Assembly (NCBI GenBank): GCA_014896235.1
Contig: JADBKU010000010.1
Span: 1-64,000, forward strand
Origin: a bacterium
GTDB lineage: Bacteria > Desulfobacterota > Binatia > Binatales > Binataceae
Reading direction: 5' to 3'
DNA length: 64,000 nucleotides
A program made the position numbers and the translations under genes. The first letter of the stretch is position 1. Each line of letters starts with the position of its first letter. This document shows positions 1 through 7,957 of the stretch, piece after piece. The notes under the pieces are model-generated. The model worked only from the letters and a program-made list of their open reading frames with translations, made no database searches and was not told where the DNA came from.

Positions 1-311
1 AGTTCCCGATCGCCAAGGCTCATGTCGCGGTGGAGGCCGCGAGCCTGATGCGGTTCAAGGCGGCGACGCTATTCGACGCCGGCTTGCCCTGCGGCGCGGA
101 GGCGAACATGACCAAATACATGGCGTCGGAGGCGGCCTGGGAGGCTGGCGAAGCGGCGATGAACGCGCTCGGCGGCTATGGCTTCACCAAGGAATATCAT
201 GTCGAGCGCAAATGGCGCGAGGCGCGGTTGTACCGCACCGCGCCGATTGCAAACAATCTCGTGCTGAGTTTCGTCGGCGAGCATCTGCTGGGCATGCCGC
301 GGTCGTATTGA
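1..311 (+). CDS. Acyl-CoA dehydrogenase, C-terminal part (start outside window)
   Basis: The frame is open from the left edge (first full codon at 3) to a TGA at 309-311, giving the last ~102 residues of an acyl-CoA dehydrogenase. The family oxidises acyl-CoA thioesters to trans-2-enoyl-CoA with FAD. Visible hallmarks are the start FPIAKAHVAVEAA, the helix ANMTKYMASEAAWEAGEAAM, and the block NALGGYGFTKEYHVERKWRE, which corresponds to the C-terminal helical domain with its conserved G-G-x-G-(F/Y) and E-R turn. The end GEHLLGMPRSY looks complete. The catalytic base and most of the flavin site lie outside the window, so substrate class cannot be assigned. The downstream dioxygenase is 134 nt away and may or may not be co-transcribed. 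Confidence 0.9.
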   Translation, partial: FPIAKAHVAVEAASLMRFKAATLFDAGLPCGAEANMTKYMASEAAWEAGEAAMNALGGYGFTKEYHVERKWREARLYRTAPIANNLVLSFVGEHLLGMPRSY

Positions 312-445
312 AGCGGCGGGCGTGAGCGCCGCCCGGCGCGCTTTGGCCGGAGCGGGATAGCTAACGCTCAGGCCTGATAATCGGATATGGTCCGGTAAGG
401 CTTCCCAGAGCTGCTGGCGATCGAGCGGCGTGGAGGGCGCGAACC

Positions 446-1339
446 ATGGTGCAAGTTACCGAACTCGGATACGCGGGATTTGGCGTAAAACGTCTCGACG
501 AATGGAAAGACTACGCCGCTCGAATTCTCGGGATGGAGGTCGCCGATGACGGCGAGTCTGATCGATGCTACCTGCGCATGGATTACTGGCATCATCGGAT
601 TGTGCTGCATCAGGACGCCAGCGACGATCTTATGTACCTTGGCTTGCGCGTCGCCGGCCCGCAGGAATTCGACGCGATGAAGGGTCAGCTCGCGAACGCC
701 GGAATCAAGTTTCGCGAGGGAACCGCGGACGAGGCGGCGGAGCGGCGCGTGCTAGAAATCTTGAAGCTCGAAGATCCGGGCGGCAATCCGCTTGAGATTT
801 TTCACGGCCCATACGTTCAGTTCAGCAAACCGTTCCATCCGGGACGCCGGATGCACGGCCGCTTCCGCACCGGGACCGGCGGCCTGGGGCATTGCATCAT
901 CCGCCAATCCGATCCGGCCGCGGCCTGCCGCTTTTATACCCAGCTTGGGATGCGCGGCGGGGTCGAATACAAGATCCGGATGGGCAAGCGGACGCTCGAA
1001 CCGATCTTCATGCATTGCAACGATCGCGACCATACGATCGCCTTCGGCGTCGGCGGCCAGGATCGCCGGATCAATCACGTGATGCTTGAGGTCGATAACC
1101 TCGACGACGTCGGGATGACCTACGATTTGGTTCGGGCAAGCGGAATTCCGATCACGATCGCGCCCGGAAAACACTCCAACGACCACATGTATTCGTTCTA
1201 TTTCCGCAATCCGTCAGGATGGATTTTCGAATACGGTTGGGGCGCACGCGCGGCGACCCATCAGTCGGAATATTATACCGAAGACGTTTACGGTCATGAG
1301 ATGGAAGCTGGCGGTTTCGATATGCCCAAAGTCAAATAG
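446..1339 (+). CDS. Type I extradiol ring-cleavage dioxygenase (VOC superfamily)
   Basis: A 297-residue two-module vicinal-oxygen-chelate protein of BphC-like size and layout. Such enzymes open catechol-type rings next to the diol using Fe(II). The C-terminal module carries the expected facial triad: His149 in GGLGHCI, His211 in RINHVMLEV and Glu262 in WIFEYGWG. His196 in DRDHTIAF sits where BphC has its active-site histidine, and Tyr252 in FYFRNPSGW is also conserved. The N-terminal module (residues 1-125) lacks a metal set, as usual. GGAGG at 432-436 lies ten bases before the ATG, supporting this start. The stop is TAG. The exact aromatic or terpenoid substrate is unknown; catabolic use fits the neighbouring acyl-CoA dehydrogenase. 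Confidence 0.88.
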   Translation: MVQVTELGYAGFGVKRLDEWKDYAARILGMEVADDGESDRCYLRMDYWHHRIVLHQDASDDLMYLGLRVAGPQEFDAMKGQLANAGIKFREGTADEAAERRVLEILKLEDPGGNPLEIFHGPYVQFSKPFHPGRRMHGRFRTGTGGLGHCIIRQSDPAAACRFYTQLGMRGGVEYKIRMGKRTLEPIFMHCNDRDHTIAFGVGGQDRRINHVMLEVDNLDDVGMTYDLVRASGIPITIAPGKHSNDHMYSFYFRNPSGWIFEYGWGARAATHQSEYYTEDVYGHEMEAGGFDMPKVK

Positions 1340-1705
1340 CCGCGGCCGGCTCAACGCAACGGACCATCGTCGGAACGCCTTGTTCCGCAGGCCGGGTTTC
1401 CGCGCGGACGAGTCCGCCAGATGCGCGCCTCTCCGCGCCGAACGATGCGGACTCGGTGAATAGATTGGTCGCGATCGCCAAAAAAATGCCGCTGCAAAAC
1501 TGACAGCGGCAATCCTCGATACGTCAATTCTCCACCCGCGCGTCCGGCTGGGCGGGCGATTCCGTCAGCCAAATTCCGCCGAGCTTGGCTATTCCGGTCA
1601 TCTTGATTGCCTGACGCTGTCGCGCGTGTCGGCAGGCGCGGCCGGGACCGATTTTCCACATGAAAAACGGATGGCATGGCGTTTGGATATTCGGGTCAAA
1701 CGCGT
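1340..1705. other. Gene-free spacer before the polysaccharide locus
   Basis: I see no convincing protein gene in these 366 bases; the short frames present lack a recognisable product or ribosome binding site. The spacer contains a hairpin with a T-run reading leftwards (listed separately). The promoter for the RfaH-like gene should lie here, but I find no good -35/-10 pair on the plus strand. Confidence 0.5.
1480..1511 (-). terminator. Intrinsic-terminator-like hairpin reading leftwards
   Basis: An 8-bp perfect inverted repeat (TGCCGCTG at 1487-1494, CAGCGGCA at 1504-1511) with a 9-nt loop is preceded on the plus strand by seven A at 1480-1486. Read on the minus strand this is a GC stem followed by seven T, a good rho-independent terminator. 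No minus-strand gene ends here, so it either stops antisense transcription towards the dioxygenase or ends a small unannotated minus-strand RNA. Confidence 0.5.
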
Positions 1706-2260
1706 ATGGATATCGCCGCATCGAATTTCGCCGCGGACGCCGGGGAACCACACGAGCCGAACGATCTCGCGTGGCGTCTGCTCTGGACCAAAGCCGGCGA
1801 GGAGCGCGCCGTGCGCGACCGTCTGGCGCTGGCCGCCGTGGAAGTCCTCTTGCCGATGCTCAAAGTGCGGGTGCGGCGCTGGGGCCGGATGGTTGAATCG
1901 ACCGCGCCGCTTTTTCCCTGTTACTTGTTCGTGCGCATGAGCCTCGGCCGCGATCTGGCGCGCGTGCGCTACGCGCGCGGCGTGCGCGATCTCGTGCGCT
2001 TTGGCGCCGAACCGGCGCTGGCGCCGGATTTTATGGTCGCCGACCTTAAGCGCCGCTGCGCCGGCGGACCGATCGAATTGCCGCGCCGCCAGCTTCGCGC
2101 CGGCGAACGCGTGCGTGTGATCGAGGGGCCGCTGCTGGGATTGGAAGGCGTTTTCGACCGCTACCTCTCCAGCGCCGAACGCGTGAGCCTGCTGATGTCA
2201 GCGCTCGGCGCCGCGGCGCGGGTCGTGATGCCGGCGAAGATGGTCGCGGCGGCGGGCTGA
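1706..2260 (+). CDS. RfaH/NusG-family transcription antiterminator heading the polysaccharide locus
   Basis: A 184-residue NusG paralogue. Residues 22-117 form the NGN domain, with LAWRLLWTKAG, APLFPCYLFVRM and ARGVRDLVRFGAEPALAP. The last block is closer to E. coli RfaH (a run of the type RGVxxxVRFGxxPA) than to housekeeping NusG. Residues 130-180 form the KOW domain (AGERVRVIEGPLLGLEGVF). RfaH-type proteins bind RNA polymerase paused at an ops element and let it read long polysaccharide, LPS or toxin operons. The position, first gene before a long export and assembly cluster and just upstream of an ops-like sequence, fits that role. The start is uncertain: an in-frame ATG at 1676 would add ten unconserved residues, and no strong ribosome binding site precedes either. 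Regulation of the cluster is inference. Confidence 0.85.
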   Translation: MDIAASNFAADAGEPHEPNDLAWRLLWTKAGEERAVRDRLALAAVEVLLPMLKVRVRRWGRMVESTAPLFPCYLFVRMSLGRDLARVRYARGVRDLVRFGAEPALAPDFMVADLKRRCAGGPIELPRRQLRAGERVRVIEGPLLGLEGVFDRYLSSAERVSLLMSALGAAARVVMPAKMVAAAG

Positions 2261-2280
2261 AGCGCCAGCGCCGCCATGCG

Positions 2281-2312
2281 CGGCTTTCGCCCGCTCCGCG
2301 GGGCGAAAGCCG
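2281..2312 (+). promoter_or_regulatory. 12-bp hairpin after the RfaH-like gene
   Basis: CGGCTTTCGCCC (2281-2292) and GGGCGAAAGCCG (2301-2312) are perfect inverted copies around an 8-nt loop, 20 nt after the antiterminator stop. No T-run follows, so it is not a classic intrinsic terminator. It could be a pause or attenuation hairpin, an RNA-stability element, or a recognition structure for the antiterminator. Function is inferred from position only. Confidence 0.55.
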
Positions 2313-2371
2313 CCGGCCGTTGAGAAATGCGTTGTTACCGATCGCGCGCCGGCGCAAGCCGCAGTGGGAAC

Positions 2372-2383
2372 GGCGGAAGCCTG
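2372..2383 (+). promoter_or_regulatory. ops-like element (candidate RfaH recruitment site)
   Basis: GGCGGAAGCCTG matches the enterobacterial ops consensus GGCGGTAGNNTG at nine of ten fixed positions (T to A at the sixth). It lies on the coding strand between the RfaH-like gene and the first secreted protein of the cluster, 23 nt before the ATG at 2407. In enterobacteria ops sits in the leader of RfaH-controlled operons, as here. A chance match in GC-rich DNA is possible and a distant RfaH need not share the E. coli sequence. Confidence 0.4.
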
Positions 2384-2406
2384 TCCGCATCGCCCGGGAA
2401 GCAGGA

Positions 2407-2808
2407 ATGAAATCGAAATTCATCCATCATAATGCGCGCCGCGCCGGCGCGGTTCTGATCCTCGCGGGCTTGGCGCTGGCCGCGCGTCCGGCGGCGGCGC
2501 AACTGATCTGCGCTGGCGATTTGCCGCCGTACGGCGCCGCGATCGTCGCCACCGGAACCTCGTCGATTTGCGGCGGCGCGTGCCGCGCCCGGCAGTTCGC
2601 ATCCGTGCACGGCGACACCATGATTATCTGCGCGCAACAACCGATACCGCCGCATTATTCTCTGCAAAGCCTTACCACCAGTCCGTCCTGCCAATGTCTC
2701 GGCGCCGCGGATAACGCCTATGTGATCCGGGCCGATCCGGCCTCGCAATATCCGCGGTCGGCCGCTTCCGGCGCCGGACAGGATCAACCATTTCAGATTG
2801 GCGAGTGA
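2407..2808 (+). CDS. Small Cys-rich secreted protein, unknown function
   Basis: A 133-residue protein I do not recognise. The ATG at 2407 is chosen because it gives a standard signal peptide: basic MKSKFIHHNARR, hydrophobic AGAVLILAGLALAA, cleavage after RPAAA. The mature part has six cysteines (LIC, SICGGAC, IIC, SCQC), suggesting disulfides in the periplasm or outside, and a proline/glutamine-rich tail. It is the first gene after the ops-like element and lies 63 nt before the Wza-like gene, so a role in polysaccharide export or surface attachment is possible, but nothing in the sequence shows it. Confidence 0.65.
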   Translation: MKSKFIHHNARRAGAVLILAGLALAARPAAAQLICAGDLPPYGAAIVATGTSSICGGACRARQFASVHGDTMIICAQQPIPPHYSLQSLTTSPSCQCLGAADNAYVIRADPASQYPRSAASGAGQDQPFQIGE

Positions 2809-2871
2809 TAGCCGCGCTGTGACGGGATCTTTCCGTTCGTTGGGCGCGCGCCTCGCGGAGTCAGGCGAAAA

Positions 2872-5535
2872 ATGAGCATCGATCGGTTAACCCGAGGCCG
2901 CCGCGGTCTGGCGATATGGGCGGCGGGCGTCTACGCCGCGATCGCGTTCGGCGCGATTCCCGCGGCCGGACAGGGTGTCGCGGCGAATCCCGCGAGCGTG
3001 GCCCAGGCCGCCCAGCAGCTTGGCATTTCGCCGCAGCAGGCCGGGCAAATCGAGAGCCAGGTCGCGCAGGGCGGACTCAACGGCGTGCAGTTGCAGCAGG
3101 CCTGCGCTACCGCCGCCGCCAAGCATCTCGGCCCCGGCGAAATTCAGGCGATGGGCGCCGCGATCGGCCTGTCCGCCGGGCAAATCGCCAAATTGCAACA
3201 ATGCGCGCAGGGCGCGGCCGGCGCCGCCGCGTCTGCGCCGCCAGCTCCCGCGGGCGCCGCTCTGCAACCTCCGCCGCGGCAGTCGCAGCCGGCGTCGCTG
3301 ATCGAAGATCGATTTCATCAGTTGGCCACTCCCTATCAGTTCCTTTCCGGGCCGCGCCTGTCGGCCTTGAAGCAATTCGGCTACGCGCTCTTTTCGTCTC
3401 CGGTCTCGACCTTCGCTCCGGTCGCCGACGTGCCGATCGGCGACGACTATGTGCTCGGCCCCGGCGACGGTCTGAACGTGCTGGTCTGGGGTCGGATCAA
3501 CCGCACGATCGCGCTCCAGGTGCAGCGCGACGGCGACATCCTGATGCCGGAAATCGGCCCGCTCGGCGTCGCCGGGCTGACCTTCGGCCAGGCCAAGCAG
3601 TTGATCGAGCGCCGCGCCGACCAGATCACCGGCGTGCATGTCGCGGTCACGATGGGGCAGATCCGCACGATCGAGGTTTTCGTCGTCGGCAAGGTCAATC
3701 ATCCCGGCCTCTATCTGATTAGCGCGCTTTCGCACGTCTCGAACGCGCTGGTCGCGGCCGGAGGCGTGAGCAAGGTGGGCAGCCTGCGCAAGATCGAATT
3801 GCGCCGCAACGGCCGCACGCTCGAAGTGATCGATCTTTACGATCTGCTGCTGCACGGCGACGCTTCCGCCGACGTCCGCCTCGAGTCGCGCGACGTGCTT
3901 TTCGTCCCGGTGATCGGACCGGTGGTCGGAATCGCCGGCGATGTGAAAAATCCCGCGATCTACGAGCTGAGAGGGCCGCAGACTCTCGCCGGCGCGTTGC
4001 GGATGGCGGGCGGAGTGAGCGCCTTCGGCTACGGCCAGCGGGTTCAGGTCGAGCGGATTGAGGACCATGAACGGCGGATTGCGCTGGATCTCGACCTTGG
4101 CGATCCGCGCTCGCGCGAGGTCCGGGTCGCGGACGGCGACCTGATCAAGGTCTTTCCGGTGTTGCCGGATGAACGGAATGTGGTCCGGCTGACCGGCAAC
4201 GTCAGCCGCCCCGGCTCGTACCAGTGGTATCCGGGGATGGAAGTCGCCGATCTGGTCCGGGAAGGGCAGGGCGTCGGCGATCATACTTTCTTCGGCTACG
4301 CGCGGTTGCGCCGCGTCGCCGGGGCCACGCGCACAACCGAATTTGTTCCGGTCGATCTCGGCGGCGCGCTGCGCGGCGATCCGCGCGCCAACCTGCTTTT
4401 GCGCCCCGGCGATTCGCTCACGATTTACAGCGAAAGCGAGTTGCACGAAACGCCGACGATCACGGTGCGCGGCGAAGTCCGCAACCCCGGCGTCTATCCG
4501 CTGACCGACTCGATGCGGGTCAGCGATCTGATTTACGAGGCGGGGGGATTGCGCGATGACGCGTACCGCCAGCGGGCCGAGATCGCGCGCACGCGGCTGG
4601 TCAACGGCGCGCGCGCCGGCTTCAGCTATATTTCCGTCGATCTGCGCGACGCGCTCGCGGGCGGCCCCGGCGATGTGCGGCTCGCGCGCGGCGACGAACT
4701 CTTCGTCGCGCAGGCCTCCGACTGGCATCAGCCGTACGAGGTCACGATCGACGGCGAAGTTGCCCGTCCCGGTCCCTACGTGATCCGCGCCGGCGAACGG
4801 CTCGCGTCCCTGATCGAACGCGCGGGCGGACTCCGTCCCGACGCCTATCTGCCCGCCACCGTGTTCGTGCGCCAATCGGTGCGGCAGATCGAACAGGAGC
4901 GTCTTGACCAGAGCCGCGCGCGCCTCAAAGAGGAAATTGCGCGTCTCGGCCTGACCCCTCCCGCGCCCGGACAGGGGCCGAACGCCAACAACGCCGCCGC
5001 GCTGGCCGCGATGCAACAGGCGCTCGCCAGCGCCGACAGCAGTCAGGCGGTCGGCCGCATCGTGCTGCACCTCACGACCTTACAGGCCTTGTCCGGCACG
5101 CCCGACGATCTGGCGCTCGAAAATCGCGATCATATCGTGATTCCGCGGATGCCGGCGTCGGTCAATGTTCTCGGCCAGGTCTACAATCCGACCGCGATCG
5201 TCTATCAGCCGGGTCTGACCGTCCGCGACTATCTGGCGAGAGCCGGCGGGCCGACCGACGGCGCCGACAAGGACCATATCTTCGTGATCGCCGCCGACGG
5301 CGCCGTGCTCACCGACGAAGGGATCAGGGAGCGCCGCACCAACGCGCTCTTTCCACTGCTGCCGGCGATCGGCGGCGGCCTGATGGGCGCGCGGCTCGGT
5401 CCGGGCGACACGATCTATGTGCCCGAGCAGCTCGTCTACGTAAGCGGCCTGCAATACGCGACCGACATCACCCAGATTATCGCGAACAGCGCGATGGCGC
5501 TGGCGGTGATCGGAATCCTTGGCACGAGTATCTGA
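2872..5535 (+). CDS. Wza-type polysaccharide export protein with six SLBB domains
   Basis: An 887-residue periplasmic/outer-membrane export protein, more than twice the length of E. coli Wza (about 380). An N-terminal signal (residues 1-33) lacks a lipobox cysteine. Residues ~40-110 are helical with two related stretches (LGISPQQAGQIE, IGLSAGQIAKLQ). The Poly_export domain is near 190-260 (DDYVLGPGDGLNVLVWGR, RDGDILMPEIGPL). Six SLBB-like repeats begin near residues 267, 351, 436, 530, 622 and 764, each with the G-x-V-x-x-P-G type turn, for example VVGKVNHPGLY, VRGEVRNPGVYPL and IDGEVARPGPYV. A hydrophobic C-terminus (NSAMALAVIGILGTSI) may span the outer membrane. It would form the periplasmic conduit for the polymer made by the downstream genes. 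The stack suggests a long channel or a PEP-CTERM-type exporter variant. Confidence 0.9.
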   Translation: MSIDRLTRGRRGLAIWAAGVYAAIAFGAIPAAGQGVAANPASVAQAAQQLGISPQQAGQIESQVAQGGLNGVQLQQACATAAAKHLGPGEIQAMGAAIGLSAGQIAKLQQCAQGAAGAAASAPPAPAGAALQPPPRQSQPASLIEDRFHQLATPYQFLSGPRLSALKQFGYALFSSPVSTFAPVADVPIGDDYVLGPGDGLNVLVWGRINRTIALQVQRDGDILMPEIGPLGVAGLTFGQAKQLIERRADQITGVHVAVTMGQIRTIEVFVVGKVNHPGLYLISALSHVSNALVAAGGVSKVGSLRKIELRRNGRTLEVIDLYDLLLHGDASADVRLESRDVLFVPVIGPVVGIAGDVKNPAIYELRGPQTLAGALRMAGGVSAFGYGQRVQVERIEDHERRIALDLDLGDPRSREVRVADGDLIKVFPVLPDERNVVRLTGNVSRPGSYQWYPGMEVADLVREGQGVGDHTFFGYARLRRVAGATRTTEFVPVDLGGALRGDPRANLLLRPGDSLTIYSESELHETPTITVRGEVRNPGVYPLTDSMRVSDLIYEAGGLRDDAYRQRAEIARTRLVNGARAGFSYISVDLRDALAGGPGDVRLARGDELFVAQASDWHQPYEVTIDGEVARPGPYVIRAGERLASLIERAGGLRPDAYLPATVFVRQSVRQIEQERLDQSRARLKEEIARLGLTPPAPGQGPNANNAAALAAMQQALASADSSQAVGRIVLHLTTLQALSGTPDDLALENRDHIVIPRMPASVNVLGQVYNPTAIVYQPGLTVRDYLARAGGPTDGADKDHIFVIAADGAVLTDEGIRERRTNALFPLLPAIGGGLMGARLGPGDTIYVPEQLVYVSGLQYATDITQIIANSAMALAVIGILGTSI

Positions 5536-5545
5536 GCGCCCGGCG

Positions 5546-6214
5546 ATGAGCTTGCGCGGCGCGGCGATAATCGCGGCGTGCGCGGCGCTCGCCTGCGCAC
5601 CGGCACGGCTGGCGGCGCAGGAGCCGCCGGCGGCGCCGGGGCGTTTCGACCTGCGCGCGATGTTCGCCGCGGTGGGCCGGATGTACGCGATCGATCCGGA
5701 CCTGCTGGCGGCGATCGCCGCGGCGGAATCGGACGGACGCCCGGACGCGATCTCGCCCAAAGGCGCCGAAGGCCTGATGCAGTTGATGCCGGCGACCGCG
5801 CGCCGCTATCGCGTGGACGATCCCTTCGATCCGGTCGAAAGCGCGCTCGGCGCGGCCCGGATGCTTGACGATTTGCGCCGCCGCAACGACGATGCGGCGC
5901 GCGCGCTGCCGGATCTGCTCGCGGCCTACAACGCGGGCCTAGGAGCGGTCGATCGCTACCACGGCATCCCGCCTTATCCGGAGACCAAACGCTATGTCCA
6001 CGTGGTAATCGAGCGTTTCCTGTTGAACGCGCCCGCGGCTGGCGCCGGGCGCGCGGCGGCCGCGCCGCGCGCGCCGGGTTTCCGCGAATCGCGAGGCGCG
6101 GCCCGGATCAGCGCGCCTGCGTCACCGCCGGTCGGCGACGACGATCTGCTGGCGCAGCTCGGCCGTATCCGCCGGGCGCGCGCGCTGGCGCGGCGCGAGC
6201 GGAGCGCGGATTGA
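5546..6214 (+). CDS. Lytic transglycosylase, SLT domain
   Basis: A 222-residue exported muramidase-type enzyme that cleaves the MurNAc-GlcNAc bond of peptidoglycan with 1,6-anhydro product formation. The ATG at 5546 gives a good signal peptide (MSLRGAAIIAACAALACAP, cleaved near RLAAQ); an in-frame upstream start at 5519 would overlap the export gene by 17 nt. The SLT signature AAESDGRPDAISPKGAEGLM carries catalytic Glu61, followed by QLMPATARRYRV and LAAYNAGLGAV. The last ~60 residues are Ala/Arg-rich and probably disordered. Its place between the export channel and Wzi suggests local wall opening for the trans-envelope complex. Its stop codon overlaps the next start (TGATG). Confidence 0.88.
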   Translation: MSLRGAAIIAACAALACAPARLAAQEPPAAPGRFDLRAMFAAVGRMYAIDPDLLAAIAAAESDGRPDAISPKGAEGLMQLMPATARRYRVDDPFDPVESALGAARMLDDLRRRNDDAARALPDLLAAYNAGLGAVDRYHGIPPYPETKRYVHVVIERFLLNAPAAGAGRAAAAPRAPGFRESRGAARISAPASPPVGDDDLLAQLGRIRRARALARRERSAD

Positions 6215-7908
6215 TGCGGCAGGGTCGCGGACGCGCGCTGATGGCCGGATTGTTGTGCGGCGTGCTGATCTTCGCACTGAGCGGCGCCGCCGGCGCCTCG
6301 ACCTACGCCGTTTATATCCCGCTCGACAGTTCAATCTACAACGAACTCGAGACCTTGAACGGCCTCGGTTATCTCCAGACCTATCTGGACGAAATCAAGC
6401 CGATTAGCCGGGTGGAAGCGGCGCGCCTGACGCTTGAAGCCGGGCGCAACCTCGAGCAATCGCGCCGTTCCGATCCGCTCGCGCGCAGCCTGATCCGCAC
6501 CCTGCGCGATCAACTGAGCGTCGAAGTCGGATGGCTGGAAAACGATCAGGAAGACAACCCGCCGACGATGTTCCGTCCGGTGCAGAGAATCGAGGCGCAA
6601 TACCTGTTCTCCCGCGGCGATCCGCGCCAGTGGCGCACCAGCGCGACCAATACTCCGAACGACAGCGGCATCAACGCGACCGAAGCGACGCCGCTGCTGC
6701 CCAGCAACGACGGGCTTCCGACCGCGCCCGGCAGCAACGAGATTGTGCGCTGGTCGGGATGGGGCGGCGTGAGCGGCTTTCTTGCCGGTTATGGCGAAGG
6801 TTCGATCGCCGGGCCGATGACCCGTTCGATCAAAGGAGTCGAACGTTTGCAATTGCTAGGCACCGGCGTGGTCGCGAGTTTCGGCAACCTGGCGCTTTCG
6901 GTCGGCACGGAAGAGATGTGGTGGGGGACCGGGCATTTCGACGCGCTCTCGCAAAGCGACAACTCGTCGCCGTTTCCGGCGGTGCGCGTCCAGAGTATCC
7001 ATCCGTTGCTGCTGCCGTGGATTTTCCGCTATCTCGGCCAGTTTCGTTACCAGCTTTTCTTCGGGCAGCTCGACGGCGAACGCTATTTCGCGCATCCGTG
7101 GATCGACGGCCAGATATTCAGCTTCAAGCCGCTGCCGACCTTCGAATTCGGCTTCACCCACGCGATCATGTTCGGCGGCCTGCACAACAATAATTACAAC
7201 TTCATGGGATTTCTCGGGCGCGCGAGCGCGCTCGCGACTGGCAATCCGGTAGGCGCCAACACCAACTCGCGCGCCGGCATATATCTGAAATTCTACTTTC
7301 CGTCGCTGCGCAATCTCGAGGTCTATCAGGAGATTCTCGGCGAGGACAATCTGACCAAGGAATTGCCGCCAATCGGACGTTTCCTGCCCTTTCTCGCGGT
7401 TTCGTACCAGGGCGGATTCTACCTGCCCCGCCTGACCAGAGACGGCATGACCGATCTGCGTTTCGAGTACGCCCTGCTCGAGCCTAATTATTCGACCCAC
7501 GGCGATTCGCTCTATTGGACCTACGAGAGCCAGCTGATGGGCGACGCGATGGGGCCGAATGCGACCGAAGTGGATATTCAGGCCGGCCGCTGGCTCGACC
7601 TGCGCGACAAGCTGAGCGCGGACGTTTTCTATACCGAACAGGCGCCCGGATACGCCACCGCCGTGGCCTATCCCTACGAGTTTTATCCCTATCCGCTTGG
7701 CAAGGAGCATAGCGGCGGAGTGGCCTTCGATTTCCTGCGGCTGCCGGCGCCGATGCGAAAACTGGACGGCGGCCTCGCGACGCTGCGCGCTCGCGGCGCG
7801 GTCGAATACGTGCGCGCCCTGAACTATCAGGCGGGCGCGAGTTCGGTGAGGTTCCTGCTGATGTGTTCGCTTTCGTTCACGCCGGGATGGACGGGATGGA
7901 CATGGTAG
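6214..7908 (+). CDS. Wzi-family capsule assembly outer-membrane protein
   Basis: A 564-residue predicted beta-barrel with an N-terminal signal (MAGLLCGVLIFALSGAAGAS). It matches the Caps_assemb_Wzi family: an N-terminal periplasmic helical part (ELETLNGLGYLQTYLDEIKP, SRVEAARLTLEAG) followed by many alternating aromatic strands. SVGTEEMWWGTG is a typical barrel signature of the family. E. coli Wzi is a surface lectin that helps hold capsule to the cell, and a similar anchoring role is likely here. The ATG at 6214 shares its A with the preceding TGA, indicating translational coupling with the transglycosylase gene. Confidence 0.85.
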   Translation: MRQGRGRALMAGLLCGVLIFALSGAAGASTYAVYIPLDSSIYNELETLNGLGYLQTYLDEIKPISRVEAARLTLEAGRNLEQSRRSDPLARSLIRTLRDQLSVEVGWLENDQEDNPPTMFRPVQRIEAQYLFSRGDPRQWRTSATNTPNDSGINATEATPLLPSNDGLPTAPGSNEIVRWSGWGGVSGFLAGYGEGSIAGPMTRSIKGVERLQLLGTGVVASFGNLALSVGTEEMWWGTGHFDALSQSDNSSPFPAVRVQSIHPLLLPWIFRYLGQFRYQLFFGQLDGERYFAHPWIDGQIFSFKPLPTFEFGFTHAIMFGGLHNNNYNFMGFLGRASALATGNPVGANTNSRAGIYLKFYFPSLRNLEVYQEILGEDNLTKELPPIGRFLPFLAVSYQGGFYLPRLTRDGMTDLRFEYALLEPNYSTHGDSLYWTYESQLMGDAMGPNATEVDIQAGRWLDLRDKLSADVFYTEQAPGYATAVAYPYEFYPYPLGKEHSGGVAFDFLRLPAPMRKLDGGLATLRARGAVEYVRALNYQAGASSVRFLLMCSLSFTPGWTGWTW

Positions 7909-7957
7909 CGCGAATCCGCCGCAGCGCGCCGGCGCCGGGCGCGCGCACAACCGTGGG

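Noticed and set aside
2887-5070. 727-codon open frame on the minus strand opposite the export gene
   Set aside because: It mirrors a strong plus-strand gene with six recognisable SLBB repeats. Its product is low-complexity Arg/Ala/Gly sequence without domains, as expected from antisense frames in high-GC DNA.
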